Source: Candidatus Methanophagales archaeon
Lineage (GTDB): Archaea > Halobacteriota > Syntropharchaeia > Alkanophagales > Methanospirareceae
Assembly: GCA_021159475.1 (NCBI GenBank)
Contig: JAGGRS010000183.1
Location: forward strand, 1-6,954
Length of the DNA: 6,954 nucleotides
Direction of reading: 5' to 3'
Shown: positions 1-6,048 of the stretch, in pieces
Position numbering within the stretch: the stretch's first letter is position 1
Layout of the letters: every line of letters starts with the position of its first letter
Translations under genes and position numbers: made by a program
The notes under the pieces: generated by a model
Seen by the model: only the letters and a program-made list of their open reading frames with translations
What the model was told of the DNA's origin: nothing
Database searches by the model: none

Positions 1-11
1 GTTGAAATAAA

Positions 12-599
12 CTATTCTAACAGAAGCAGCCCAAAAAAGGTTATCTTTTCATAAGGTGATGTTAGCGCTTCCACTTCGTATCCCGCATTTCTGACCGTCT
101 TGAACACGTCTATCCCACATGCCTCCATCCCTGGTCTCATCTTATGTGGATGTATGCAGAACCTCTTCGCCGCATGGTCTAAAAAATTTTCCCGCTCTGG
201 TATGCATTCATCGCAATACGCACAGCAAAGCCCGACCATTGCGAACACTTTGTAATAGCCAGACAGAAATGCGTGCCTTTCCATCTCAAACATCGTGTCA
301 TAGAAGACTTTTATGGCATCCCAGAGGAAATGGTGTATATGCGAAGGTGGGACTTCTAAGTCAGGTTTGGCGTCAAATCGCGCAACTATCGCGCGCTCAT
401 AACATCGTATCAGTTTCCTCGTCTCTTCCGGCGATGGCACATAAGGCGGGCAGTTCAGGTGCTTGCCATACGCTTTACATCCATACCTGCATCTCCAACG
501 AACCCAATCGCCTACTTCAACCTTATCGGTGAAGATGAGTTTAAAATCCGAATGAATACCTCTTAACTCTTCTAACAAAGTATCTAACTCCTTCTTCAT
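12..599 (-). CDS. DUF2284 predicted metal-binding protein
   Basis: This 195-residue protein is rich in cysteine. The N-terminal half carries the signature C37-x3-C41 followed by YGK and C50-P-P (residues about 37-52). The second half has GLCC-x2-C-x2-C (C125, C126, C129, C132), then C148 and a RPGMEAC segment ending at C161. This layout matches the DUF2284 family, which is common in methanogens and anaerobes and is presumed to bind a metal or an Fe-S cluster; its biochemical role is not established. The ORF is full length for the family, has no signal peptide or membrane segment, and is probably cytoplasmic. No Shine-Dalgarno site precedes the ATG at 599. Instead the ATG overlaps the stop of a 19-codon ORF (596-655) that has a strong AGGAGGT, so translation may be coupled. 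Upstream on the same strand lie only gene remnants. The family call is firm; the function is unknown. Confidence 0.85.
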   Translation of the reverse strand: MKKELDTLLEELRGIHSDFKLIFTDKVEVGDWVRWRCRYGCKAYGKHLNCPPYVPSPEETRKLIRCYERAIVARFDAKPDLEVPPSHIHHFLWDAIKVFYDTMFEMERHAFLSGYYKVFAMVGLCCAYCDECIPERENFLDHAAKRFCIHPHKMRPGMEACGIDVFKTVRNAGYEVEALTSPYEKITFFGLLLLE

Positions 600-655
600 T
601 GTGTATACAGTATTTTTATTTCCAAATTGAAGTCGCCCCCGCCTACACTACACAT
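596..655 (-). CDS. 19-codon leader ORF overlapping the DUF2284 start
   Basis: On the - strand an ATG at 655 opens a 19-codon ORF (MCSVGGGDFNLEIKILYTQ). Its TGA (598-596) overlaps the ATG of the DUF2284 gene (599-597) in an ATGA arrangement. A perfect AGGAGGT lies at 670-664, 8 bases before the start, whereas the DUF2284 start has no such site. I read this as a possible leader peptide that delivers ribosomes to the DUF2284 start. An alternative is debris of the FrhB-like remnant that ends at 643, in which case the overlap is chance. A TATA-like box at 679-688 would place transcription start near the ATG itself, which would leave the AGGAGGT untranscribed from that promoter. No homolog is recognised. 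Confidence 0.4.
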   Translation of the reverse strand: MCSVGGGDFNLEIKILYTQ

Positions 656-840
656 CGCAATTTACCTCCTCTGTTGTTATATAAAAAGGCTGGTGATAAA
701 AATGTTTGAAGAGGTAAAGCATGTGATGATAAATAATTTGGTGGACATGAAGCGACACAGGCGCCGCAGTAGGTACACAGCACTTCTATTACCTCTGATT
801 CAAGTTCATCGTATGCAGGCATTTTTGGAATCGGAATCAA
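643..840 (-). pseudogene. FrhB-family F420-dependent oxidoreductase, N-terminal fragment
   Basis: The open frame begins with a TTG at 840, or an ATG at 822. Its first 37 residues read like the start of FrhB/FpoF-type proteins: YDELESEVIE followed by a [4Fe-4S] ferredoxin motif C22-x2-C25-x2-C28-x3-C32-P (CTYCGACVASCPP). FrhB-family proteins are the F420-binding flavin and Fe-S subunits of F420-reducing hydrogenases and related dehydrogenases, and usually exceed 300 residues. Here the similarity stops after about position 730. The remaining codons run through AT-rich DNA with a TATA-like box and a Shine-Dalgarno site, to a TAG at 643. The second ferredoxin motif and the whole F420/flavin domain are missing. 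A C-terminal piece of the same family lies at 1667-2226 on the opposite strand. The fragment is almost certainly non-functional. Confidence 0.65.
664..690 (-). promoter_or_regulatory. Shine-Dalgarno (664-670) and TATA-like box (679-688)
   Basis: Read on the - strand, the stretch CTTTTTATATAAC is followed by AGAGGAGGTAA, then 8 bases, then the ATG of the 19-codon ORF. The AGGAGGT is a perfect Shine-Dalgarno match. The TATA-like box has no clear BRE upstream. If both are used, transcription would have to begin further upstream for the Shine-Dalgarno to be in the mRNA, so at most one of the two signals is likely to be operating from this position. Confidence 0.35.
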
Positions 841-852
841 AATTTATTCACA

Positions 853-1263
853 TCATTCCCCATATTGTTTCGGAACTTTTCCCTTCTTTTCAATGTTTTT
901 TGGCTCACGGGGTTTACGCCCTTCTCTTCGTATCTCTTCTAATTCGACTCGAAAATGCCATTCATCACCGTAATCAAAGAGATAAAGTTCCATCCACGAA
1001 TTCGCTTCACCTCCCAGAAGCCGAAGTATGAGAAATAGTGCAAGAAGTAGCTCCAATCAAATAACATCCGGGCAATATCGGGGGCATCCTCGCCTTTTAG
1101 TTGAATCTCTTTCCCTGGCTGACACTCACTCAGATATTCCAAAACCTCACGAACGATATACAAAAATGTGATGTGTTCTTAAGAATTGTGTAAATGTGGC
1201 AAAATCACGTAAAAGTGGTGTAGGTTCGGTTTCTGTTATGATGAAGATGGGTAATTTTGGCAT
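853..1263 (-). pseudogene. Frame-broken plasmid pRiA4b ORF-3-like protein
   Basis: Three - strand pieces line up end to end. Piece 1 runs from ATG 1263, with AGGAGGT 7 bases upstream, to TGA 1147; it starts MPKLPIFIITETEPTPLLRD and has 38 codons. Piece 2 is in another frame, from about 1163 to about 1000, and contains IVREVLEYLSECQPGKEI and LFDWSYFLHYF. Piece 3 returns to the first frame, from about 1000 to 853, and contains ELYLFDYGDEWHFRVELEEI and, close to its end, GKVPKQYGE. Piece 3 matches the C-terminal end of plasmid pRiA4b ORF-3-like proteins (PF07929), whose hallmarks are Y-x-F/Y-D-x-GDEW and a late G-x-x-P-x-QY. These proteins are often found with mobile elements and have no settled function. 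Reading all three needs a +1 and then a -1 shift, so the gene is probably decayed. The family call rests on piece 3; assigning pieces 1 and 2 to the same gene is inference. Confidence 0.55.
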
Positions 1264-1278
1264 GCTTTCAAACCTCCT

Positions 1279-1446
1279 TTAGCTCAAAAGGTTCTGCATC
1301 TTTGAAATGTCAAGCATCTCTTCAAACCTTTCGACTTTTGTGTATAACGGTTCGGCATATCCGAAGTTTTCGCTGTAAGGCGAAAATTTGGGTGAGCTCA
1401 AAGGGCGAACCAGATATACCGTGTTAGGCGATGGGAGAGTCTTCAT
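1279..1446 (-). CDS. Small ORF of 55 residues, unknown
   Basis: An ATG at 1446 opens 55 codons (starting MKTLPSPNTVYLVRPLSSPK, ending FEEMLDISKMQNLLS) to a TAA at 1279-1281. The start overlaps the TGA of the preceding - strand frame (1443-1445) in an ATGA arrangement. The stop lies beside AGGAGGT, the ribosome site of the next ORF starting at 1263. This tight spacing is typical of an operon and argues that the frame was once translated. The composition is soluble, with no cysteines, no membrane segment and a charged, helix-prone C-terminal half. I do not recognise a family. It could be an intact small protein or the last part of a larger gene whose earlier part is the broken ORF at 1443-1674. 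Confidence 0.4.
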   Translation of the reverse strand: MKTLPSPNTVYLVRPLSSPKFSPYSENFGYAEPLYTKVERFEEMLDISKMQNLLS

Positions 1447-1674
1447 ATTATTCTTATCTTAAACTCCTTATTATATTTTTTTTCCGAAGTGCCTAATTCC
1501 TCTAATAATTTAGCGACCAAGCTTCCTCTCCCTGCCTGACTATGTTGATAGTATTGAGTAACAGTCAAAAAAGCTTCATAAAAGCTATGGTTCTCCAAGA
1601 GTTGCGAAGAATTTTGATGATGTAATAACATCTGCACGCACGAAGTTCGGCATCTCACCCAATTTAATGCTCAT
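1443..1674 (-). pseudogene. Broken ORF, unknown family
   Basis: An ATG at 1674 opens MSIKLGEMPNFVRADVITSS and continues to FFATLGEP before a TAG at 1587-1585. One frame over, the reading continues as SFYEAFLTVTQYYQHSQAGR and LVAKLLEELGT, to a TGA at 1445-1443. The two parts together would give a soluble protein of about 75 residues. An eight-base A run (- strand) lies near its end and could be a slippage or sequencing-error site. The downstream part looks more protein-like than chance, but I cannot place it in a family. The 5' end overlaps the opposite-strand FrhB remnant that begins at 1667, which suggests a rearrangement junction here. Confidence 0.35.
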
Positions 1675-2226
1675 TCGTGATGCGGTTCTTGAAGAATATC
1701 TTGACAGTATTTGCATCGGTCTTCCAATATGGCTCTTCTGCAGGGAAACTTACGAATATCTCCCGTTGAGAAGGTATGTTGAGGGCGTTTTGGGCGCGGG
1801 TTCTATCGCTGAAGTGCGTAAGTTCAGCGTATTTCTGTGGGTTGCGACGGCTCTCCAGAGGGATTCTCAACGGTCATAGTGAGGACAGAGCGAGGTGAAA
1901 GCGTGTTTGAAGCGATTGATGCGGAGGGCTTTGTTGAGACGAAGCCGGTAGACATCGCGGCAATTCGTGAAATTGGAGAAAGGAAGCGCAGGAAGGCTGC
2001 GCAAACGAAAAAGATTTGCGATTTGAGGTCTGCGGGTTTGGGTGCGGAGGAGATCCGGCTCGGAATTGAGCTGGAAAAACAGTGCTGCATAGATTGGAGA
2101 AATATTAGAAGTGATGAAGATATTTACCATTATGTTACATATACTTATATTGTATTGGATATTGGGTTCCTTCAATGCACAATGACCCGCTGGTATCATG
2201 CCGTTAAGGGAGGCTATGCTGTATAA
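1667..2226 (+). pseudogene. FrhB-family F420-dependent oxidoreductase, C-terminal remnant
   Basis: Two + strand pieces match the C-terminal half of FrhB/FpoF-type proteins. The first (1667 to about 1830) contains IGLPIWLFCRETYEYLPLRR and then SIAEVRKFSV, the counterpart of the family's IGLFC-x-E-x-F/Y-x-Y and V-x-KF segments. The second, one frame over (about 1831-2080), contains ISVGCDGSPEGFSTVIVRTE and VETKPVDI, the counterpart of the family's SVG-x-x-GSPEGxSTV-x-x-RT and IE-x-KP segments, and ends in a KR-rich tail. The join lacks the usual stretch with C-x2-C-x-DFT that precedes SVG, so there is an internal deletion as well as a frame change. After about 2100 the frame stays open by chance through AT-rich DNA to a TAA at 2224-2226 and overlaps the start of amrS. 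There is no intact start. The N-terminal half lies at 643-840 in reverse orientation. Confidence 0.65.
2136..2152 (+). promoter_or_regulatory. Candidate TATA-box region for amrS
   Basis: The stretch TACATATACTTATATTG lies about 46-62 bases before the amrS ATG at 2198. An archaeal promoter here would start transcription around 2170-2178 and leave a short leader. No clear BRE element is visible. It lies in the tail of the FrhB remnant, where protein similarity has already ended. Confidence 0.3.
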
Positions 2227-3205
2227 GCGTGAGGATGCGAATGCAAAGGTGCGTTGCAATGTTTGCGCGCATCACTGCCTCATACCCGAGGATGGGTTCG
2301 GGCTATGCCGGACGAGGCAGAATAGGGCGGGTAAGCTTTATACACTCATCTATGCCGAAGCTTCTTCTGTTAATGCCGACCCGGTGGAGAAGAAACCGCT
2401 GTATCATTTCTATCCTGGCAGTTATGTCTTCTCGCTCGGCACAATCTCGTGCAATTTCCACTGCAAGCACTGTCAGAACTGGAGTATCTCAACAGCACGC
2501 TGGGGCGATATCCAGACATTTCCGATAACTCCAGAAGAAGCGGTCACGCGAGCGAAGCGAACCCACTGCGATGGTATCGCATGGACATATAACGAGCCGA
2601 CGGTATGGTTTGAATACACCTATGACTGTGCCAGACTGGCGAAAGCCGAAGGACTTTACACCGTTTACGTGACCAATGGTTATATCAGTGAAGATGCTCT
2701 GAACGAGATAGCACCGTTCTTAGATGCTGCGAATGTGGATGTGAAGGCATTCTCCGATTCATTCTATAAACGAGTCTGTGGCGCGCGGTTAGAGCCCGTG
2801 CTGGAGACATGTGAACTGATGCTTGAGAAGAAGATACATCTCGAACTCACATACCTGATTATACCTGGCTATAACGACAGCCGGGAGGAGATAAGGCAGT
2901 TCGCTAACTGGGTAGCAGAGTTGAATGCGGCAATACCGGTGCATTTCTCGAGGTTTTATCCCGCGCATCTGATGCTTGATGTGCCACCGACCAGTATTGA
3001 GAGTTTAGAGATGGCGCATGACCTCGCTAAAGATGCAGGTATTGAGTATGTATATCTGGGCAACATCCCGGGACACCAATATGAGAATACCTACTGCCCC
3101 GAATGTGGCGAGTTGCTCATCCAGCGTAGGGATTATCGTGTGAAGCGGAGGATAAGAAGCCCAAGATGCCCTTCTTGTGGTCGTGATATAAATATAATAC
3201 TATAA
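2198..3205 (+). CDS. amrS: AmmeMemoRadiSam system radical SAM enzyme
   Basis: This 335-residue protein is a radical SAM enzyme. It has the [4Fe-4S] motif C85-x3-C89-x2-C92 (CNFHCKHCQNW) and is soluble. Before it sits the family's N-terminal cysteine module, C20-x2-C23-x3-C27 and C37 (RCNVCAHHCLIP and GLCR). ADPVEKKPLYHFYPG (residues 61-74) is the strongly conserved AmrS segment, followed by YNEPT (131-135), NVDVKAF (179-185) and LTYLIIPGYND (217-227). The C-terminus carries a probable zinc ribbon, C300-x2-C303 and C324-x2-C327. AmrS is named for its association with AmrA (AMMECR1-like) and AmrB (Memo-like), neither of which is in the window; its substrate is not settled. The ATG at 2198 gives the usual leading residues before the first cysteine. 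An ATG at 2216 is possible, but the GGGAGG before it is too close. The next gene starts 6 bases after the stop, so the two are probably co-transcribed. Confidence 0.9.
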   Translation: MPLREAMLYKREDANAKVRCNVCAHHCLIPEDGFGLCRTRQNRAGKLYTLIYAEASSVNADPVEKKPLYHFYPGSYVFSLGTISCNFHCKHCQNWSISTARWGDIQTFPITPEEAVTRAKRTHCDGIAWTYNEPTVWFEYTYDCARLAKAEGLYTVYVTNGYISEDALNEIAPFLDAANVDVKAFSDSFYKRVCGARLEPVLETCELMLEKKIHLELTYLIIPGYNDSREEIRQFANWVAELNAAIPVHFSRFYPAHLMLDVPPTSIESLEMAHDLAKDAGIEYVYLGNIPGHQYENTYCPECGELLIQRRDYRVKRRIRSPRCPSCGRDINIIL

Positions 3206-3211
3206 ATGTAA

Positions 3212-3649
3212 ATGGGTGCTGAGCGAATACCGTGGGACGAGTACTGGATGAGGATAGTGGAGGACGTGGCGAAGCGTTCCACATGTCTGAGAAGGCAGAT
3301 AGGTGCATTGGTGGTCAGGAACAACATTATAATATCCACGGGCTATAATGGCGCACCAAAGGGATTCCCTCACTGCCTCGATGTCGGGTGCAGACGCGAT
3401 AGGCTGAAGATTGCATCGGGCGAGAGGCATGAGGAGTGCATAGGTGTTCATGCCGAGCAGAATGCACTACTCCAGGCGGGCAGAGATGCAGAAGGTGCTA
3501 CTCTATATGTGAATTCATATCCATGCAAGATCTGTGCCAAACTGATAATAAATGCGGGTATAAAGCGCGTGGTGATGTCGGGCGAATACAGTGATAAGGA
3601 AGGACTGGAGTATCTACGCCGGGCTGGCATAGAATTGACATTTCTATAG
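3212..3649 (+). CDS. dCMP deaminase (ComEB-like)
   Basis: This 145-residue cytidine/deoxycytidylate deaminase-fold protein would convert dCMP to dUMP, the precursor for thymidylate synthesis. The zinc site is visible as H80-A-E82 (VHAEQNAL), with E82 the catalytic proton carrier, and P104-C105-x2-C108 (SYPCKIC). Other family landmarks are the N-terminal RIPWDEYWM, the segment RSTCLRRQIGALVV, and GYNGAPKGFPHC (residues 44-55), which is the substrate-loop signature of dCMP deaminases. The length is standard. It starts 6 bases after the amrS stop with no Shine-Dalgarno site, so it probably depends on translation from amrS. It converges with the acylphosphatase gene across a 21-base gap. Related ComEB proteins share these motifs, so the nucleotide substrate is inferred from the family. 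Confidence 0.92.
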   Translation: MGAERIPWDEYWMRIVEDVAKRSTCLRRQIGALVVRNNIIISTGYNGAPKGFPHCLDVGCRRDRLKIASGERHEECIGVHAEQNALLQAGRDAEGATLYVNSYPCKICAKLIINAGIKRVVMSGEYSDKEGLEYLRRAGIELTFL

Positions 3650-3670
3650 CGGAGTGCATTACCATTACCA

Positions 3671-3967
3671 TTAGCGATAGCGGATATGGAAATCCCGGAA
3701 CTCGCCTGTATAGTCCTCCCATCTCACTTCCACAGAGGATACCTTCGCCGCTGGCGGTCCATAATGGCAGAACTCAATCAGTTCATCCACCTTGTTCTTA
3801 TCACCCTCGAAGACCGCTTCTACCCTGCCATCGCTAAGATTCCTCACCCAGCCCTTTACTCCTCTCAAATTCGCTTCATCTCTCGTTGCGTATCGGAATA
3901 GCACACCCTGCACTCGCCCTTTTATGAATACGTGCGCCCTTACTTTTTGCTCGCCCTCTCCCCCCAT
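3671..3967 (-). CDS. acyP: Acylphosphatase
   Basis: This 98-residue protein fits the small acylphosphatase family, which hydrolyses carboxyl-phosphate bonds such as those of acetyl phosphate or 1,3-bisphosphoglycerate. The catalytic loop is [12 protein letters not shown] (residues 17-28), with the phosphate-binding R25. The catalytic N43 sits in [13 protein letters not shown] (39-51), followed by [12 protein letters not shown]. The family's usual late tyrosine-containing segment appears as HIRYR at the C-terminus. The first eight residues (MGGEGEQK) are a short extension before the core. It lies 68 bases downstream of hisS on the same strand. No Shine-Dalgarno site precedes the start, but a TTTATA lies about 26 bases upstream, so it may have its own leaderless promoter as well as reading through from hisS. 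Confidence 0.93.
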   Translation of the reverse strand: MGGEGEQKVRAHVFIKGRVQGVLFRYATRDEANLRGVKGWVRNLSDGRVEAVFEGDKNKVDELIEFCHYGPPAAKVSSVEVRWEDYTGEFRDFHIRYR

Positions 3968-3987
3968 TTTATCTCTATCTCTCTATT

Positions 3988-3999
3988 CTCTATAAATGA
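3988..3999 (-). promoter_or_regulatory. Candidate TATA box for acylphosphatase
   Basis: On the - strand the gap between hisS and acyP contains TCATTTATAGAG. The TTTATA (3996-3991) is centred about 26 bases before the acyP ATG at 3967, the usual archaeal TATA-to-start distance. That would give a leaderless mRNA, consistent with the lack of a Shine-Dalgarno site. The region is AT-rich in general, so the match may be chance. Confidence 0.3.
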
Positions 4000-4035
4000 T
4001 GTTACTGTTTCAAATATAGCATCTGGTCTTGTCCT

Positions 4036-5337
4036 TCATGTATCTGCGAACTCTAACCGCTCTATACATTCCTCAAGGCTCATTGTATCCTGCTCACCTG
4101 TTTTGAGGTCCCTTAAGGTCACCTTCCCCACCTCCAGTTCGCGCTCGCCCACGAGCACTGCGAATGAAGCATTAATCGCATTGGCATAAGCCAGTTGCTC
4201 CCTTATACTTCGGTTCATCAAATCCAGATAGGTTATGAAGCGCTCTCTCAACCTGGCGGTTATTCTTATAGCAGCTTTAATCACTTCATGGTCCTTCTTA
4301 TGCTTGGCTCGCACCGGCACCACCACCACTGTCGCTTTCTTCAATTCATATTCACATCCCGCATTCTGCAATATCTCCGCTAATCGGTCAAAGCCGAATG
4401 CAAAACCTGTTGAGGGGGTATCCTCACTGCTACCGAACAGTGCAGCCAGTCGGTAGGTACCACCGCCGCATATCTGCCTCTGTGCGCCCAGTTTATCGCC
4501 CGCTTCGTATATCTCAAATACCATTCCTGTATAATAGTCCAGTCCCCGTGCTATACCCAGGTTCGGGGTATAGACGACCCCATAATAGCGGAGTAGCTCC
4601 AGCAACTGCTCCAATCGCCCCAATTGCTCCAATACTTCGCCATCATCCGCAATCATTCTTCGTGCCTCTTCCACAGCCGCTTCACCCCTTGAGTCTATAA
4701 GGCGGATTAAATCCTTCTTCTTCCCACTCTCTATCCCTGTATCGCTCATTAACTCGCTCAATTCACTCTTCGCTCCTTTGTCTATCAATCGCATCGCTCT
4801 GCTTATCGTTGCATCACTCATATTCGCAGTTCGTAATAGCTCTCTTAAGAGACCCACATGACCCACATGCAGCTCTGCTTTTATGCCCAGTGCCTTTGTG
4901 ATATGATAAGCGAGAGCAATTAGCTCCGCCTCCGCTTCTGGACGGTCAGAGCCGATAATCTCCGCCCCAAACTGCCAGAACTCGCGGTATCGAGCACGCT
5001 GTGGCTCCTCATACCTGAAACAATTACCGAAATAATAGACCTTCGTCGGCTTCGGCGCCATCTTCAGTTCGTTGACATACAGTCTTATCACCGGTGCGGT
5101 CAGTTCAGGTCTAAGTGCTAAGTGCCTGCCACTTTTATCTCTGAATTCATACATCTCTTTCAGAATGCCCTCTCCTGACTTGAGTGTGAATAACTCGGCG
5201 AGTTCAAAGGTGGGTGTGCTTATCTCCTCATAGCCCCATCGCTCCGCTATCTCCCGCATCTTCGCTTCTATCTCTCGCCTCTTCTTCATTTCCGCAGGCA
5301 GGAAATCCCGTGTGCCCCTCGCTCTCTCTATTCGCAT
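4036..5337 (-). CDS. hisS: Histidyl-tRNA synthetase
   Basis: This 433-residue class II aminoacyl-tRNA synthetase charges tRNA-His. The catalytic core begins with RGTRDFLPAE. Motif 2 lies around residues 107-129 (FRYEEPQRARYREFWQFGAE). The histidine-specific motif RGLDYYTG is at about 264-271, GGGTYR at about 291-296, and motif 3 GFAFGFDRL at about 311-319. The C-terminal anticodon-binding domain starts near residue 335 (KATVVVVPVRAKHKKDHEVI). I chose the ATG at 5337 because it places MRIERARGTRDFLP at the N-terminus as in relatives; an in-frame GTG at 5379 would add 14 atypical residues. The gene follows a DUF116 gene by 45 bases and precedes acyP. No Shine-Dalgarno site is obvious; GAGAGG lies too far upstream. 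The length and motifs are intact. Confidence 0.96.
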   Translation of the reverse strand: MRIERARGTRDFLPAEMKKRREIEAKMREIAERWGYEEISTPTFELAELFTLKSGEGILKEMYEFRDKSGRHLALRPELTAPVIRLYVNELKMAPKPTKVYYFGNCFRYEEPQRARYREFWQFGAEIIGSDRPEAEAELIALAYHITKALGIKAELHVGHVGLLRELLRTANMSDATISRAMRLIDKGAKSELSELMSDTGIESGKKKDLIRLIDSRGEAAVEEARRMIADDGEVLEQLGRLEQLLELLRYYGVVYTPNLGIARGLDYYTGMVFEIYEAGDKLGAQRQICGGGTYRLAALFGSSEDTPSTGFAFGFDRLAEILQNAGCEYELKKATVVVVPVRAKHKKDHEVIKAAIRITARLRERFITYLDLMNRSIREQLAYANAINASFAVLVGERELEVGKVTLRDLKTGEQDTMSLEECIERLEFADT

Positions 5338-5382
5338 TGTTATAATAATAAATCCTCTCTCATACAAATACAGATACACAAA

Positions 5383-6048
5383 TCACCTTTTATCTGGGGA
5401 TGCACAAATGGCAATGGCTCTCTTCACCTCTTCCCAATCCACATCCGTTGATACGCACCCGCTTCTTGTGAGCACTATTCCTATCATTGGTATGCCCTTT
5501 GATGTGACATACCGCATCGCATCATAGAGGTCATGCTGACATGCAACACCCAGCGCAGCCTGAGGCTTCTTATCGCTTATCGCTCGCTTTACAAATTCGC
5601 CTCCCGGTGCGATGCAGATACTAACACCCAGGTCATCGCATAGTCTTTTAAGCTCCGCAATCCCGCACCTGCCGCACGCCTTGCATAATATACCCTCACG
5701 TGGCGATACCTTTGCGGGACATTCAAGACTGCGGAGGCATTGGGGCAGGAACAGAATCCTCTTATCCAGTGCTGTATTCTCATACGCCTCTCTGTATATC
5801 GAGTTCATCAGTGCAATGCCTATCTCATCTACAATTATGTGGTTTATATGAAGATACCCAAGCAATAGCTTCGCCGGGTGGTAAAAGAGATTGAGCACGA
5901 AGAGTGTGAATCGCGGGAATAACTCTCTTTTATAGATGGCTAAGCATACTGCTGCCAGGGTCAGCACCGCAAATGCTATAACCAGGCTAATAAAAGCCGT
6001 TCCCACCCATAGATACACAGCGGAAGATAAAAAGGTGGTGCTGCTCAT
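5383..6048 (-). CDS. DUF116 family membrane-anchored cysteine-rich protein
   Basis: This 221-residue protein has a strong N-terminal membrane segment (about residues 9-38) and a second, weaker hydrophobic stretch (about 46-66). A soluble, cysteine-rich domain follows. It contains FLPQCLRSLECPAKVSP (C104, C110), then a C122-x2-C125-x2-C128 cluster (CKACGRC), C145 in a segment leading to APGG, GVAC at C170, and SGCV at C198. This matches DUF116, a family typical of methanogens and some anaerobic bacteria. The cysteines suggest an Fe-S or zinc site, but the function is unknown. The start overlaps the stop of the upstream paralog (TAATG), so translation is probably coupled. Orientation in the membrane cannot be told from sequence alone. 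Confidence 0.85.
   Translation of the reverse strand: MSSTTFLSSAVYLWVGTAFISLVIAFAVLTLAAVCLAIYKRELFPRFTLFVLNLFYHPAKLLLGYLHINHIIVDEIGIALMNSIYREAYENTALDKRILFLPQCLRSLECPAKVSPREGILCKACGRCGIAELKRLCDDLGVSICIAPGGEFVKRAISDKKPQAALGVACQHDLYDAMRYVTSKGIPMIGIVLTRSGCVSTDVDWEEVKRAIAICASPDKR

Noticed and set aside
119..532. A 137-codon + strand open frame
   Set aside because: It lies wholly opposite the DUF2284 gene, which has clear family motifs.
627..1031. A 134-codon + strand open frame
   Set aside because: It begins with a TTG, has no ribosome site and no recognisable family, and lies opposite the ferredoxin motif and GDEW motif on the - strand; it is an antisense shadow.
600..2197. Possible defence or toxin-antitoxin module among the small ORFs
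   Set aside because: No catalytic or antitoxin motif is recognisable and most frames are broken; the recognised pieces are FrhB-like and pRiA4b-like.
1824..2259. Two - strand open frames of 88 and 130 codons
   Set aside because: They are antisense to the FrhB-like C-terminal remnant and the amrS start, with no recognisable motifs.
3656..3684. Short repeats (ATTACC twice, GCGATA/GCGGATA) between the convergent genes
   Set aside because: Too short and imperfect to call a repeat element, and no hairpin or T-rich tract marks a terminator.
5338..5379. A GTG start that would extend HisS by 14 residues
   Set aside because: The extension (MYLYLYERGFIIIT) is unlike HisS N-termini and falls in AT-rich intergenic DNA; the ATG at 5337 gives the normal start.
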